Source: Gordonia araii NBRC 100433 (GTDB lineage Bacteria; Actinomycetota; Actinomycetes; Mycobacteriales; Mycobacteriaceae). Taken from it: DNA of 64,000 nt. The position numbers and the translations under genes are program-made. Shown here in pieces: positions 1 through 10,200 of the stretch; position 1 is the stretch's first letter, and every line of letters begins with the position of its first letter. Location of the stretch: contig NZ_BAEE01000011.1 in NCBI RefSeq assembly GCF_000241265.1, positions 33,307-97,306 of the forward strand, in the 5' to 3' direction. The notes below the pieces were generated by a model. That model worked only from the letters and a program-made list of their open reading frames with translations. It was not told the origin of the DNA and ran no database searches.

Positions 1-435
1 GGCCTCGATGAACGACTTGAGAAGGTGGATCGACGAGATGCCGATGATCGACATCGCCAGCTTCACCTTCAGCACGTTCGGGTTGACGTGTGAAAGCCAC
101 TCGGGCTTGTCGGGGTGGCTCTCCATGCCGATGCGCGAGACGAAGGTCTCGTAGCCGCCGATGATGACCATGATGAGCAGGTTCGCGATCATGACCACGT
201 CGACGAGGCCGAGCACGATGAGCATGACCTGCTCTTCGGAGAGGCTTCCGAAGTCGGTCACCAGGTGGATGAGTTCTTTCCAGAACACCACCACGTACAC
301 GGCTTGGGCGACGATGAGGCCGATGTAGAGCGGTGCTTGCAGCCAGCGGCTGACGAAGATCGACGACCCGATGAAGCGGACGAAGGATTCCTGGGCTGGG
401 TGCCTCGGGGAGATTTGCGGAGGAGCGGTTTCCAT
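1..435 (-). CDS. UPF0114/YqhA-family membrane protein, C-terminus cut by window edge
   Basis: Reading leftward from the ATG at 433-435 gives 145 codons with no stop before the window edge. The protein begins [18 protein letters not shown]. It has hydrophobic stretches at about residues 33-55 and 70-95 and a third near 120-140. The segments [35 protein letters not shown] and [14 protein letters not shown] match the layout of the UPF0114 (YqhA) family as I know it. E. coli YqhA is about 164 aa, so roughly 20-30 residues are missing. The family consists of small inner-membrane proteins of uncertain function. Nothing in the neighbourhood suggests a role. No ORF in another frame here looks better. 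Confidence 0.8.
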   Translation of the reverse strand, partial: METAPPQISPRHPAQESFVRFIGSSIFVSRWLQAPLYIGLIVAQAVYVVVFWKELIHLVTDFGSLSEEQVMLIVLGLVDVVMIANLLIMVIIGGYETFVSRIGMESHPDKPEWLSHVNPNVLKVKLAMSIIGISSIHLLKSFIEA

Positions 436-480
436 AACGTCGAACAGCGTAGCCGACGGATCAGCGTCGGTGCGTGCTTG

Positions 481-873
481 TCATTCGGCTGCGCGCAACT
501 CGATCCCGATGTTGTTCTTCGCCCCGCCCCGCAGCTTGGAGAAGAAGGTGAAACCGCGTCCGATCAATCCGTAGCGTCGGTTGATCGCGCCGTAGACGTC
601 ATTGTTCTGCGCGGGGTCGAGCAGACGCGCGACGGCCTCGACCGGTTCGCCCTTGACCTTGCCGCGCACGTCGCAGGCGGCGATCGTGACGCGCGGGGTG
701 TTGCGGATGCGCTTCACCTTCCACGCGGACGATTCGGAGATCACCCACGCCGCGCCGTCGTCGGCCGGCGACGGCGCGATCCACACCGCGGTCGGTTTGG
801 GCCGGCCGTCCTTGGTGAAGGTGGTCAGGCTGACGTATTGCGAGCGGGCGACGTCGTCGAAGGTCGGTGACAT
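481..873 (-). CDS. PPOX-class probable F420-dependent enzyme (130 aa)
   Basis: The protein starts MSPTFDDVARSQYVSLTTF and contains DGRPKPTAVWIAP, SSAWKVKRIRNTPRVTIAAC and RRYGLIG. This is the split-barrel pattern of pyridoxamine-phosphate-oxidase-like, probably deazaflavin (F420)-binding proteins, and it resembles the mycobacterial Rv2061-type subgroup. The frame stays open upstream to 1014, but that extension is Ser/Arg-rich and unlike the family, so I chose the ATG at 871-873. At 130 aa the length fits. Such proteins use F420 or flavin to reduce small molecules; the substrate is unknown. It lies 25 bp downstream of the ABC exporter operon on the same strand and could be co-transcribed. Nothing ties it to peptide synthesis. 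Confidence 0.8.
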   Translation of the reverse strand: MSPTFDDVARSQYVSLTTFTKDGRPKPTAVWIAPSPADDGAAWVISESSAWKVKRIRNTPRVTIAACDVRGKVKGEPVEAVARLLDPAQNNDVYGAINRRYGLIGRGFTFFSKLRGGAKNNIGIELRAAE

Positions 874-898
874 GTTCTCGATTATTCCCGACGATGAA

Positions 899-1729
899 TC
901 AGTTCCGCGAGGTCGCCGCCTTGGCGTAGCCGCGCAGGGCCGGATAGGCGAAGACCGCGACCAGCGCGATCGCCCATGCGACGACGATGAGGAGGTTACC
1001 GGCGACGGGTCCACCCGCGGCGAGGTTGCGCATGACCTCGATGGCCGGTGTCATCGGCTGGTAGCGCACCAGCGGCTGCAGCCAGCCCGGGTATCCGTCG
1101 GCGGGGGCGAAGCCGGAGTTGAAGAACATGAGGACACTGCAGAGCAGTGACAGCAGCGGCACGATGGGCCCGCCGGGCGGGAAGGTGACCGCCAGCGCGA
1201 GGACCAGCACGGCGAACATGCCGCCGAAGAGCAGGGCGACGCCGAAGATTCCGAGCACCGGGAGGAACCCCTGCGTGAAGCGGAACCCGATCGCGTAGCC
1301 GGCGACGAGAAGAATGCCGGTGGTGATGACGATCCGGACGAGTTCCGCGGCGACCCGCGAGCTGAGATCGGCGGTCCGGTTGATCGGCAGCGTCGCCAGC
1401 CTGGCCAGGAGGCCGGTGCTGCGTTCGGTGTTCAACCGCACGGCAGCGGCGATGGAGCCGAACATCGCACTGATCAGAATGACCATCGGCACCGTGCCGA
1501 AGGCGCTGTCCTGCCCGGTCGCCGAGCCGATGACGTCCCCGAGCACCACCTTGAACAGGATCAGCGCCAGCAGCGGGCTGACCAGCGCGGAGATGAGGGT
1601 GAACGGGTCGCGCAGCCACACCATGACCTGGCGGCCGGTGAGGATCCACGTCTGCGACATCCAGCCGCGCGGTGCTGGAGCCGCCGGTGGACCGGCAGCG
1701 ACCCGTCCGATGCTCGTCGGTTGCGTCAT
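899..1729 (-). CDS. ABC-2 type exporter permease, DrrC-like (276 aa)
   Basis: The protein begins MTQPTSIGRVAAGPPAAP. After a short cytoplasmic start (GWMSQTWILTGRQVMVWLRDP) it has about six hydrophobic segments, including TLISALVSPLLALILFKVVL, LVRIVITTGILLVAGYAIGF and the last near LLIVVAWAIALVAVFAYPAL. The motif RNTERSTGLLARLATLPI-like (here LNTERSTGLLARLATLPI) and the PADGYPGWLQPLVRYQPMTP segment are typical of DrrB/DrrC-family permeases. Its ATG overlaps the TGA of the upstream permease (ATGA at 1726-1729), so the two are translationally coupled. With the next two genes it makes an ATPase plus two-permease exporter, read divergently from the NRPS genes. Export of the NRPS product is the obvious inferred role. 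Confidence 0.88.
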   Translation of the reverse strand: MTQPTSIGRVAAGPPAAPAPRGWMSQTWILTGRQVMVWLRDPFTLISALVSPLLALILFKVVLGDVIGSATGQDSAFGTVPMVILISAMFGSIAAAVRLNTERSTGLLARLATLPINRTADLSSRVAAELVRIVITTGILLVAGYAIGFRFTQGFLPVLGIFGVALLFGGMFAVLVLALAVTFPPGGPIVPLLSLLCSVLMFFNSGFAPADGYPGWLQPLVRYQPMTPAIEVMRNLAAGGPVAGNLLIVVAWAIALVAVFAYPALRGYAKAATSRN

Positions 1730-2544
1730 CGCCGACGCCCCTTCCGCGCCGCGAAGAAGGTGAGGGCCGCGGCGAGCACGGCCAGGCCGGCCACCCACGC
1801 GACGGCGGCGCCGGCCCGGGTCGCCGACCCCGCGCTGTCGAATTCGCGCATGGCCTCGGCCCACACCGAGATCGGCTGGTGCTCGGCGAATCCGCGGATC
1901 CACGCCGGAAACCGCTCGGCCGGGACGAAGCCGGTGGACACCATGCCCAGAATCAGGATCGGCAGGGTGAGGATCTGGCTGGTGGCCTGCGGGGACGGCG
2001 CGAGGATGCCGAGAGCGTCGCCGATGGTGAACGCCAGCGCCCCGATCGCGGCCGCCAGCGCGAGCAGCGCGACGGTGCCGGTGACACCGCCGTGCGGGCG
2101 CCAGCCGATGAGGAGGACAACGGCCACACCGCACACCAGCGAGACTGCCAGCATCAGCAGGTTCGCGGTGAACCGTGCGGCCGGCGGTACCAGCGAGTGC
2201 ATGGGCAGTGACTGGAAGCGCGCGGTGATACCGGTCGTGCGGTCGATCGAGGACCGTGCCGCGGCGGCCGACGCGGTGAAGGCGACGGATTGAAGCAGGA
2301 TGATCGGCGTGAGGAACTGCGCGTAGTCCATGCCGGGCGCATCCATGACGCTGCGCAGCGGAAGGTAGAAGCACACCGCCAGGAAGGCGGGGGAGACGAA
2401 CGCGAACACGATCTCGCCGCTGACCACGACCTTGCGCATGGCCCGCGCGGACAGCGTCCACCATTGGCGCGCGGCGTTGGGCGTGACGTCGGCCCCCCGG
2501 ACGAGGACCGATCCGTCCGACACCGGCGGTGCGGCGATGGCCAC
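1726..2544 (-). CDS. ABC-2 type exporter permease, DrrB-like (272 aa, GTG start)
   Basis: I chose the GTG at 2542-2544 (protein VAIAAPPVSDGSVLVRGADV), which lies two bases after the stop of the ATPase gene. The open frame continues upstream only as a shadow of that gene. Hydrophobic segments start at EIVFAFVSPAFLAVCFYLPL and continue through LLMLAVSLVCGVAVVLLIGW and LLALAAAIGALAFTIGDALG. The signature RSSIDRTTGITARFQSLPM, followed later by FVPAERFPAWIRGFAEHQPIS, is the same arrangement as in the downstream permease. The pair are diverged paralogues forming the membrane part of one transporter. Known relatives (DrrB/DrrC) export antibiotics or lipids. The substrate here is not shown by the sequence. 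Confidence 0.87.
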   Translation of the reverse strand: MAIAAPPVSDGSVLVRGADVTPNAARQWWTLSARAMRKVVVSGEIVFAFVSPAFLAVCFYLPLRSVMDAPGMDYAQFLTPIILLQSVAFTASAAAARSSIDRTTGITARFQSLPMHSLVPPAARFTANLLMLAVSLVCGVAVVLLIGWRPHGGVTGTVALLALAAAIGALAFTIGDALGILAPSPQATSQILTLPILILGMVSTGFVPAERFPAWIRGFAEHQPISVWAEAMREFDSAGSATRAGAAVAWVAGLAVLAAALTFFAARKGRRR

Positions 2545-2546
2545 GG

Positions 2547-4016
2547 CTATCGAGTCCCCGGGGGCTGGTTGCCCGGCCCGGTCAGCGCGAGGAAGACGTC
2601 GTCGAGCGAGGGGCGCCGCATGGTGATGTCGGCCAGCTCGATACCGGCGTCGGTGGTGCGCCGGACGATCTCCACCAAGACGTCGGTGCCCGACGGCGCC
2701 GGTACCGAGAGTGAGACGTCGTCGCGGTGACCGGTGTGTCCGAGTAGATCGGCCAGCACCGACTCCAGGTGGCGAAGCTCGGTGAGGTGCGCGGGCGTGA
2801 CCTGGCAGTAGGAGCTGCCGGTCTGGTTCTTGAGTTGCTCGGCCGTGCCCGCCGCGATGATCCGCCCGTGATCGATCACGACGATCTCGTCGGAGAGGAG
2901 GTCGGCCTCCTCCAGGTACTGGGTGGTCAGCAGGATGGTCACGCCCTGCTCGCGCAGGCGTTCCACCAGATTCCACACGTCCTGCCGGCTGCGCGGATCC
3001 AGACCGGTGGTCGGCTCGTCGAGGAACACCACCTCCGGCGACGTCACGAGCCCGCATGCCAGGTCGACGCGGCGACGCATCCCCCCGGAATACTCCGAGA
3101 CGCGCTTGGCTCCGGCTTCGACGAGGTCGAACTGGGCGAGCAACTCGTCGGCACGCTGCTGGGCCTGCGCCTTGCGCAGTCCGTGGAGCCGGCCGAACAG
3201 GACGAGGTTCTCCCGCCCGCTGAGGGACTCGTCGAGCGCGGCGAACTGGCCGGTCAGAGCGATGCGCCTGCGGACCTCTCCGCCCGCCTTCACGACGTCG
3301 TGGCCGGCGACGCTGGCGGAGCCGGAATCGGGCTTGAGCAGTGTCGTCAACAGGTTGACGGTGGTGGTCTTGCCTGCGCCGTTCGGGCCGAGGAGGGCGA
3401 GCACAGAGCCGGAGGCGACGGAAAACGTGACGCCGTCGACCGCGATCTGGCCGTCGAAGGACTTGGTCAGGCCGGTGGCCTCGATCGCCGGGGCGCTGAG
3501 CGGGACACGGGTACGGGCGACGCGGGATGCCGAGGTGCGCGGCGGGACGGGCGTCTGCTCGACGAGCCACCCGGTCGATATCGGGGCAGACGGGGGACCG
3601 GACGGCGGCTCGGCCGGGATCTCGGTGACCGGCTCGCTGCCGTAGTAGTCGTCGTAGACCTCGGGCGCATCGGCGGCGACCGGCGTGATGTTCGGCGAGG
3701 ACACCGGCTCGGGTTGTTCGGGCACCTCCACGCGGGCGTGTCTCCCGGTGCGCGTCACCGGGCTCGACGGCGTGATGTTGGTCGGCCGCGGGACGGCCGG
3801 GCGGATCGGCACCGTCGGCGCATCGTCGATGAAGGCCGGGGCGGCCGGGGCCTCGGCGGCCCACGGATCGCCGACCTGACGCTGGGCCCCGGACACCGGC
3901 TGCCGCGTCGCGGCCGATTCCACATGCCACTGAATCCGCGGAGGGGTGTTCGGCGTAGGCTCGGCGTCGGAACGGTCGTACACGACCCAGCCACCGACCT
4001 CCTCGTCGCCTGCCAT
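2547..4016 (-). CDS. ABC exporter ATPase, DrrA-like, with long Pro-rich N-terminal extension (489 aa)
   Basis: The nucleotide-binding domain runs from about residue 176. It has Walker A GPNGAGKTT (about 210-218), signature YSGGMRRRVDLACG, Walker B VVFLDEPTTGLDPRS, and switch His replaced by Gln in LTTQYLEEAD, as is usual in DrrA-type ATPases. A C-terminal region of about 90 residues ends SLDDVFLALTG, also DrrA-like. DrrA-type proteins are usually near 310-330 aa. Here residues 1-175 are an extra low-complexity, Pro/Ala-rich stretch with VYDDYYGSEP and repeated PITPSSP/SSPNITP-like pieces. It powers the two permeases encoded immediately downstream. The gene is transcribed away from the NRPS operon from a shared 250-bp intergenic region. 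The MAGDEEVGGWVVYDRSD start is the first ATG and has no clear competitor inside the extension. Confidence 0.9.
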   Translation of the reverse strand: MAGDEEVGGWVVYDRSDAEPTPNTPPRIQWHVESAATRQPVSGAQRQVGDPWAAEAPAAPAFIDDAPTVPIRPAVPRPTNITPSSPVTRTGRHARVEVPEQPEPVSSPNITPVAADAPEVYDDYYGSEPVTEIPAEPPSGPPSAPISTGWLVEQTPVPPRTSASRVARTRVPLSAPAIEATGLTKSFDGQIAVDGVTFSVASGSVLALLGPNGAGKTTTVNLLTTLLKPDSGSASVAGHDVVKAGGEVRRRIALTGQFAALDESLSGRENLVLFGRLHGLRKAQAQQRADELLAQFDLVEAGAKRVSEYSGGMRRRVDLACGLVTSPEVVFLDEPTTGLDPRSRQDVWNLVERLREQGVTILLTTQYLEEADLLSDEIVVIDHGRIIAAGTAEQLKNQTGSSYCQVTPAHLTELRHLESVLADLLGHTGHRDDVSLSVPAPSGTDVLVEIVRRTTDAGIELADITMRRPSLDDVFLALTGPGNQPPGTR

Positions 4017-4266
4017 GGTCGCTCCCCCTCGGTGATCGGCTGCGTGACGCTTTTCGATGTCGGCGGTCGCACCGTTACCGTCGGTATACTCGGTCGTTCG
4101 TTCGGCCCAAGTGCGACGCCGCTACGGGTGTGACCCGTGAGGACCACGTTAGCGTTGCCTGGGTAAAAGGCTGCGGTGACACTCGCGGCGGTCGCCGTCG
4201 GGTTGGGTAACAACCGGGCAGGTGAACGCGAAATACTTCATTGACGCGCGTTAGGAGGTCGGGGTG
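4017..4266. promoter_or_regulatory. Divergent control region between exporter and NRPS operon
   Basis: This 250-bp gap must hold the promoters of both the exporter genes (minus) and the NRPS operon (plus). Visible elements are a TATACT at 4085-4090 that could be a -10 box for rightward transcription, though no good -35 precedes it. There is also a perfect 6-bp inverted repeat ACGGGT-GTG-ACCCGT at 4124-4138, and a 5-bp repeat GGTTG/CAACC at 4201-4215. AGGAGG at 4253-4258 is the ribosome binding site for the first NRPS. No regulator gene lies next to it, so any factor binding the palindromes is encoded elsewhere. Confidence 0.55.
4253..4258 (+). promoter_or_regulatory. Ribosome binding site of the first NRPS gene
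   Basis: AGGAGG lies 8 bases before ATG 4267-4269 but only 5 before the in-frame GTG at 4264. This spacing favours the ATG as the start. Confidence 0.7.
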
Positions 4267-7200
4267 ATGTCGCAGCGCACGCACGGAGATGCCGTGGGTT
4301 CGTCGGATATCCTCCCGCTGACCCCGGCGCAGCGCGGGATGTGGTTCGCCGAGAACCTCTCGCCGGACTATTCGGTGAACGTCGCGCAGTACCTCGATCT
4401 GCGGTACGAACCGGGAGCTTTCGACCACAAGTTGTTCGCCGACTGCACCAAGGCGGCGTGCCAGGTCCTCGAGTCCCCGTACGTGCGCGTCGTGGACTAC
4501 CCCGACGGCACGCCGGGACAGGTCGTCGATCTCGACCTGGACTATTCGGTCGAGATCCTGGACTTCCGCGACGAGGCGGACCCCGAGACGGCGGCGCTGG
4601 ACTGGATGAAGGCCGAATACCAGCGGCCGATCGATCTCTACCGGGACGACCCGGTGGTCGCCAAGCTCATCCGGATCGCTGACGATCGCACCTTCTGGTA
4701 CGGCCGCGGCCACCACATCGTCATCGACGGTTACGCGGCGCTGACCATGGTGCGGATGACCGTCGACCGGTACAACGCCGCGCGCCGGGGCATGGAGCTG
4801 GCGGAGAAGCCGGGCGCCACGATGACCGAGATCGTCGCGGACGAGCAGAAGTACCAGGAGAGCTCCCGCCGGGAGAGCGACGGCGCACACTGGCGCGAGG
4901 TGATGGCGGATCTGCCGGAGCGCGTGACCCTGAGCCGGCGACCGGCGGCGACCGGCCTGGCCCCGCAGAACATCGTCGCGAGCAGCGCGCTGACGCCGGA
5001 GGTGCAGGCGCGGGTCGAGCAGGTCGCCGCCGATCTCAACAGCTCGATGGCGATGGTGCTGGCCGCCGCGTACGGCGCTTTCCTCTACCGCATGACCGGC
5101 AACGACGACGTGCTCATCAGCCTGCCGGTGACCGGCCGGGCCACCGCGAAGATCAAACGGGCCGGCGGCATGCTGTCCAACATCCTTCCCGTCCGGATGA
5201 AGGGTCTCGCGGGAGTGACGGTGGCCGACCTGGTCCGTTCGGTCCAGGTCGAGATGACCGGCGCGCTGCGCCACCAGCGTTACCGGTCCGACGACATCCG
5301 TCGCGACGCGGGGCTCGACACCGACGCCGTCGGTTTCGGCCCGACCATCAACATGGTGTTCTTCGACGCGCCGATCGAGATCGACGGCGCCACCGTCGAT
5401 TACCGCATCCTGGCGTCCGGGATCCTCGAAGACCTGCTGGTGAACCTGTACCAGGCCAGTCCGAGTGCGCCGTTGGTCGTCGACCTGCACGGCAACCCCT
5501 ACCGCTACACCCAGGCCGAGATGGACATCCACCACCGCCGGTTCATGGCCTTCGTCGAAGGGTTCGTGGCTGACGCCGCCGCGCCGGTGCGGGCGTTGCC
5601 GCTGCTGCTGCCCGGGGAGGAGGCGAGGCTGCGGGAATTCGAGCGCGGACCGGCGCGCGAGGTCGCCGACGAGCATCTCTTGGACCGCTTCGTCGCGCAG
5701 GTGCGCTCGACGCCCGACGCGATCGCCGTCTGCGACGGCGATGCCGAATACACCTACGCCGAATTCGACGCGATCCGCTCGGCGACGGCCCGTCTCCTGC
5801 GGGAACACGGCGTCGGCACCGGCGACCGCGTCGCCGTCGTCCTGGAACGCGGAATCGCCCAGGTCGCCGCCGTCTACGCGGTGGTGACCCTCGGCGCGGC
5901 CTATGTCCCGATCGACCCGCAGGACCCCGCCGCCCGACGCGAATCCGTCTTGGCCGCGGCGAGACCGACGGTCACCGTCGACGAGCGGTTCCTCACCGAC
6001 AACGACTTCTCGCCGACCGCTGCGCCCGCGGAACCTCCCGAACCTCTCGCGGGGACGGGCAGCCCGCCCTACGTCATCTTCACCTCCGGCTCGACCGGCA
6101 CGCCGAAGGGCGTCGAAGTGGGGATGGCGGCCGTGGTCAACCGCCTTGCCTGGATGCGCGAAGACCACCCGCTCAGTCCGGCCGACGCGGTGCTCTACAA
6201 GACCCCCATCACCTTCGACGTGTCCGTCGGAGAGCTGTTCGGTCCGCTGCAGGTCGGTGCGCGCATGGTGATCGCCCGGCCGGGAGGGCATCGCGACCCG
6301 GAGTATCTGAAGGCGCTGATGGCGGAGCGGGAGGTGACCGTCACCCATTTCGTGCCGTCGATGCTCGACGTGTTCCTCGAGGCGGTGGGTACCTCGTCCT
6401 CGGCCGGCACCGGCCTGCCGCCTTCGCTCCGCCGGATCATCACCTCGGGCGAGGCCCTGACGTGGGAGCTCGCCGGCGGCGTGCGCGACTGCGGCGACGT
6501 CGAGCTGCTCAACCTCTACGGCCCCACCGAGGCCGCCGTCGAGGTCACCGCGTACCGGGTCGCCGGCGTCGAGGACGCCGGCGGCGTCCCGATCGGGCGG
6601 CCCGTCGCGAACACCGAGATCCTGGTGCTCGACAAGCACCTGCGACGGCTGCCGGTGGGCGCGGTCGGGGAGATGTACCTGTGCGGTTCGCAGGTGGCCC
6701 ACGGTTATATCGGCCAGCCCGGGCTGACCGCCGAGCGGTTCGTCGCGCACCCCTACGCCGACGGCGAGCGCATGTACCGCACCGGAGACCTCGTCCGGTG
6801 GCGCGACGACGGCAACCTGGAATACCTGGGGCGCGTGGACTTCCAGGTGAAGATCCGCGGCCAGCGCGTCGAACTGGGCGAGATCGAGTCGGTGCTGCTG
6901 GCCGACCCCGCCGTCGACTCGGCGGCCTCGGTGGTCCGGGAACTCGACTCCGGGACCAGCGTGGTCGCCTACGTCCGTGCTCCGCACGCGGACCCGGAAC
7001 TGGTCGACCGGCTCGAGAAGCACTGCACCGCGACGCTGCCCGCGCACATGGTGCCCGCCGCCGTCGTCGCTCTCGACGAGTTCCCGACGACGTCGTCGGG
7101 CAAGCTGGACCGCCGCGCGCTGCCCGAGCCCACGATCGTCGACCGGGCCGCGGTCGACTACGTCGCACCGGTCTCGGAGGTGGAGAAGAAGATCGCCAAC

Positions 7201-10200
7201 CGGATCGAGGAGGTCCTAGGGCTGGAACGGGTCGGCTTGCGCGACAACCTGTTCGCCCTCGGGGCCGACTCGCTGGCGGCCGCGCGGCTGGCGACCCAGT
7301 TGCGGACCCGCGACGACCTGGAGGTCCCGCTCACCGCGATCTTCGCCGGCCCCGACGTCGCCGCACTCGCGCGGGCAGCCGATACCGACTCGGCGGCGCA
7401 GCACCCGCGGCTCACCGCCGCCGAGCGGCCCGACACGATTCCGGTGTCGGCCGCGCAGACCAGACTGTGGTTCATCAACCGGCTCGATCCCGACTCGGCC
7501 GCCTACAACATGCCCGGCGCGGTCCGACTCGGGCCCGAGGTCGACTTCGCCGCTCTGCGGCAGGCGATCGCCGACGTGGTCATTCGCCACGAGTCGTTGC
7601 GCACCCGGTTCGTGGAGGTCGACGGCGAGCCGACCCAGGTGATCGACCCCGTCGAGACGGTGACCCCCGACGCGGTGGTCGGCGTCGTCGAGACCGACGA
7701 TGTCGACGCCGCGGTCGCTCGCACCGCGTCGACCGGGTTCGATCTCGCCGGCGGCGCGTTCCGCGCAGTGCTGCTGCGCGGTCCGGACGCGAACGTGCTA
7801 GTCGTCGTCCTGCACCACATCGTCGGCGATGGGGCGTCGCTGCGCCCGCTCATCGCCGACGTCCTGATCGCCTACAACGCGCGGCGCCACGGGTTCGCAC
7901 CGTACTTCCCGCCGCTGCCCGTCCAGTACGCCGACTACGCCCTCTGGTACGACGAACTCCTCGGCGACCCCGCCGAGCCCGCATCGCTGGCGCACCGCGA
8001 GATCGAATACTGGGCTCGGCGCCTCGACGGCGCGCCCGAGGTCATCACCCTGCCCACCGACCGGCCCCGGCCGCGGCGCCCGTCCGGCCGCGGGGACTAC
8101 GTCGACCTGATGCTCTCCGAATCGGTGCTCGCGTCGCTGCGCGACCTTGCCGCCGGAGCGGGCGTCACCCTGTTCAGCGTCGTGGAGGCAGCGCTGGCCG
8201 TGGTGTTGTCGCGGCTCGCCGACAGCGACGACGTGGTCATCGGCACCGCCGTCGCCGGACGCGACGAACCGGAGGTCGCCGACCTGATCGGCATGTTCGT
8301 CAACACCGTTGCCCTGCGGTCGACGATCAGGCCCGAACTGACCGTGCGCGAACTGCTCGGCCGCGCCCAACAGGGCCGCGCCGAAGCGCTGGCGCACGCG
8401 ACCACCCCGTTCGAGCAGGTCGTCGACGCCGTCGCGCCCAGCCGAACCCTCGCCCACAGCCCCATCTTTCAGGTCGCGCTCACGATGGTCACCGATGCGG
8501 TCGCCGGGATCGACCACGAACTCGGCTTCGAGGTGATCTCCTCCCGCGTGCCCGCCGCGAAGTACGACTTGGCGCTGACCGCGACGGAGTATGTCGGCGC
8601 CGGCCGGATGGGCATCGAGTTCAACTACGCCACCGATCTGTTCGACCGTGCCACGGTCGAGTCCTTCGCCGACTACCTGCGGCGGGTTCTGACGTCGATG
8701 GCACAGCACCCGGACCTGTCGGTCGGCCGGATCGACCTGCTCGCGCCCCGGCAGATCGCCGACGCGGTCGGCACGGTCGAGCCGGTCGCTTCGCCGCGCA
8801 CGCTGCGGGCCTTCGTCGCCGAATGGCTCGCCACCGCCTGCGCCCGCGACGATCAGGCTCTCCTGGTCGGCGATGCGACGCTGACCGCCACCGCGGCGTC
8901 GTCACGCATCAACCAGCTCGCCCGCGAACTGATCGCCCGTGGCGCCGGGCCCGCGACGACCGTCGCCGTGCGCATCCCGCGTTCCGTCGATTCAGTGGTC
9001 GCGATGCTGGCGACCGCCGTGACCGGCGCGGCGTTCGTCTTCATCGACCCGAAGAATCCGGTCGGGCGGCAGGAGGCGCTGGTCGCCGACAGCGGTGCCG
9101 TACTGGGGATCACGACCACCGCGGTCGCCGCGCCCGGCGACACCGTCGACTGGGTGGTGCTGCAGGACGAGTCGACCGAGCTGCACCTGGCCGGTCACCC
9201 GACGACCGCGGTAGCCGACGCCGAGTTGCCCCGCCCGATCCATCTCGACGAGACCGCCTACCTGATCTACACCTCGGGATCGACCGGCCGTCCGAAGGCC
9301 GTCGACGTCACCCATCGGGGATTGGCCAACCTGATCGCCAATCAGCGCTCGATCCTCGGATTGGACGGCGAATCGGTCGTCCTGCACGTGGCGTCCCCGG
9401 CCTTCGACGCCATGGTGTTCGAGCTGACGATGGCGATCGGCGCGGGTGCCCGCCTGGCCGTCGCCGCCCCCGACCGCTTCGCCGGCCCCGAGCTGGAGCA
9501 GACGATCGCCGACGGCGGGGTGACCCACGCGGTGATGACGCCGACCGTGCTCGCCACCCTCGACCCGGCCGCGGTTCCGACGCTGTCGACCGTCCTCAGC
9601 GCCGGCGAGGCCTGCCCCGACGAACTCGCCCGCACCTGGGAGGAGCGCAGCCGGTTCTTCAACCTGTACGGGCCCAGCGAGTTCACCATCTGGGCGACGG
9701 CCGACGGTCCGATCTCCGTCGGCGCTCCCATCACGATCGGGCCCGCGCTGCCCGGTGTGCGGGCACTGGTGCTCGACAGCGGACTGCGGCCGACGCCGCC
9801 CGGCGTCGTCGGCGATCTATACCTGAGCGGCATCCAGGTCGCGCGCGGCTACCGCAATCGCGCGGATCTGACGGCTGCGGCGTTCGTCGCCGACCCGTTC
9901 GGCACGGGCGAGCGCATCTACCGGACCGGCGACCGAGTCGTCCGTCGGGCCGACGGCAAGTTCGTCTACCACGGTCGAAGCGACTTCCAGCTCAAGATCC
10001 GCGGCCTGCGCATCGAACCGGGCGAGATCGACGCGGTTCTGGCAACCCACCCGACGGTCGCCAACGCGCTGTCGGTGGGCGTGAACGGGCCGGCCGGTGA
10101 CACCGTCCTGGCCACCTACGTGGCCCCCCGGCCGGGCGAGACGATCGTTCCCGATGCGCTCCTGGCCTACGCGCGCGACCACCTGCCCGATCACCTGGTG

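Noticed and set aside
4075..7047. 990-codon minus-strand open frame overlapping the start of NRPS1
   Set aside because: Same antisense composition bias, no recognisable domain, and it would run through the control region.
6462..10100. 1212-codon plus-strand frame inside NRPS1
   Set aside because: Arg-rich +1-frame shadow of the real coding frame, which shows intact A, T and C domains over the same bases.
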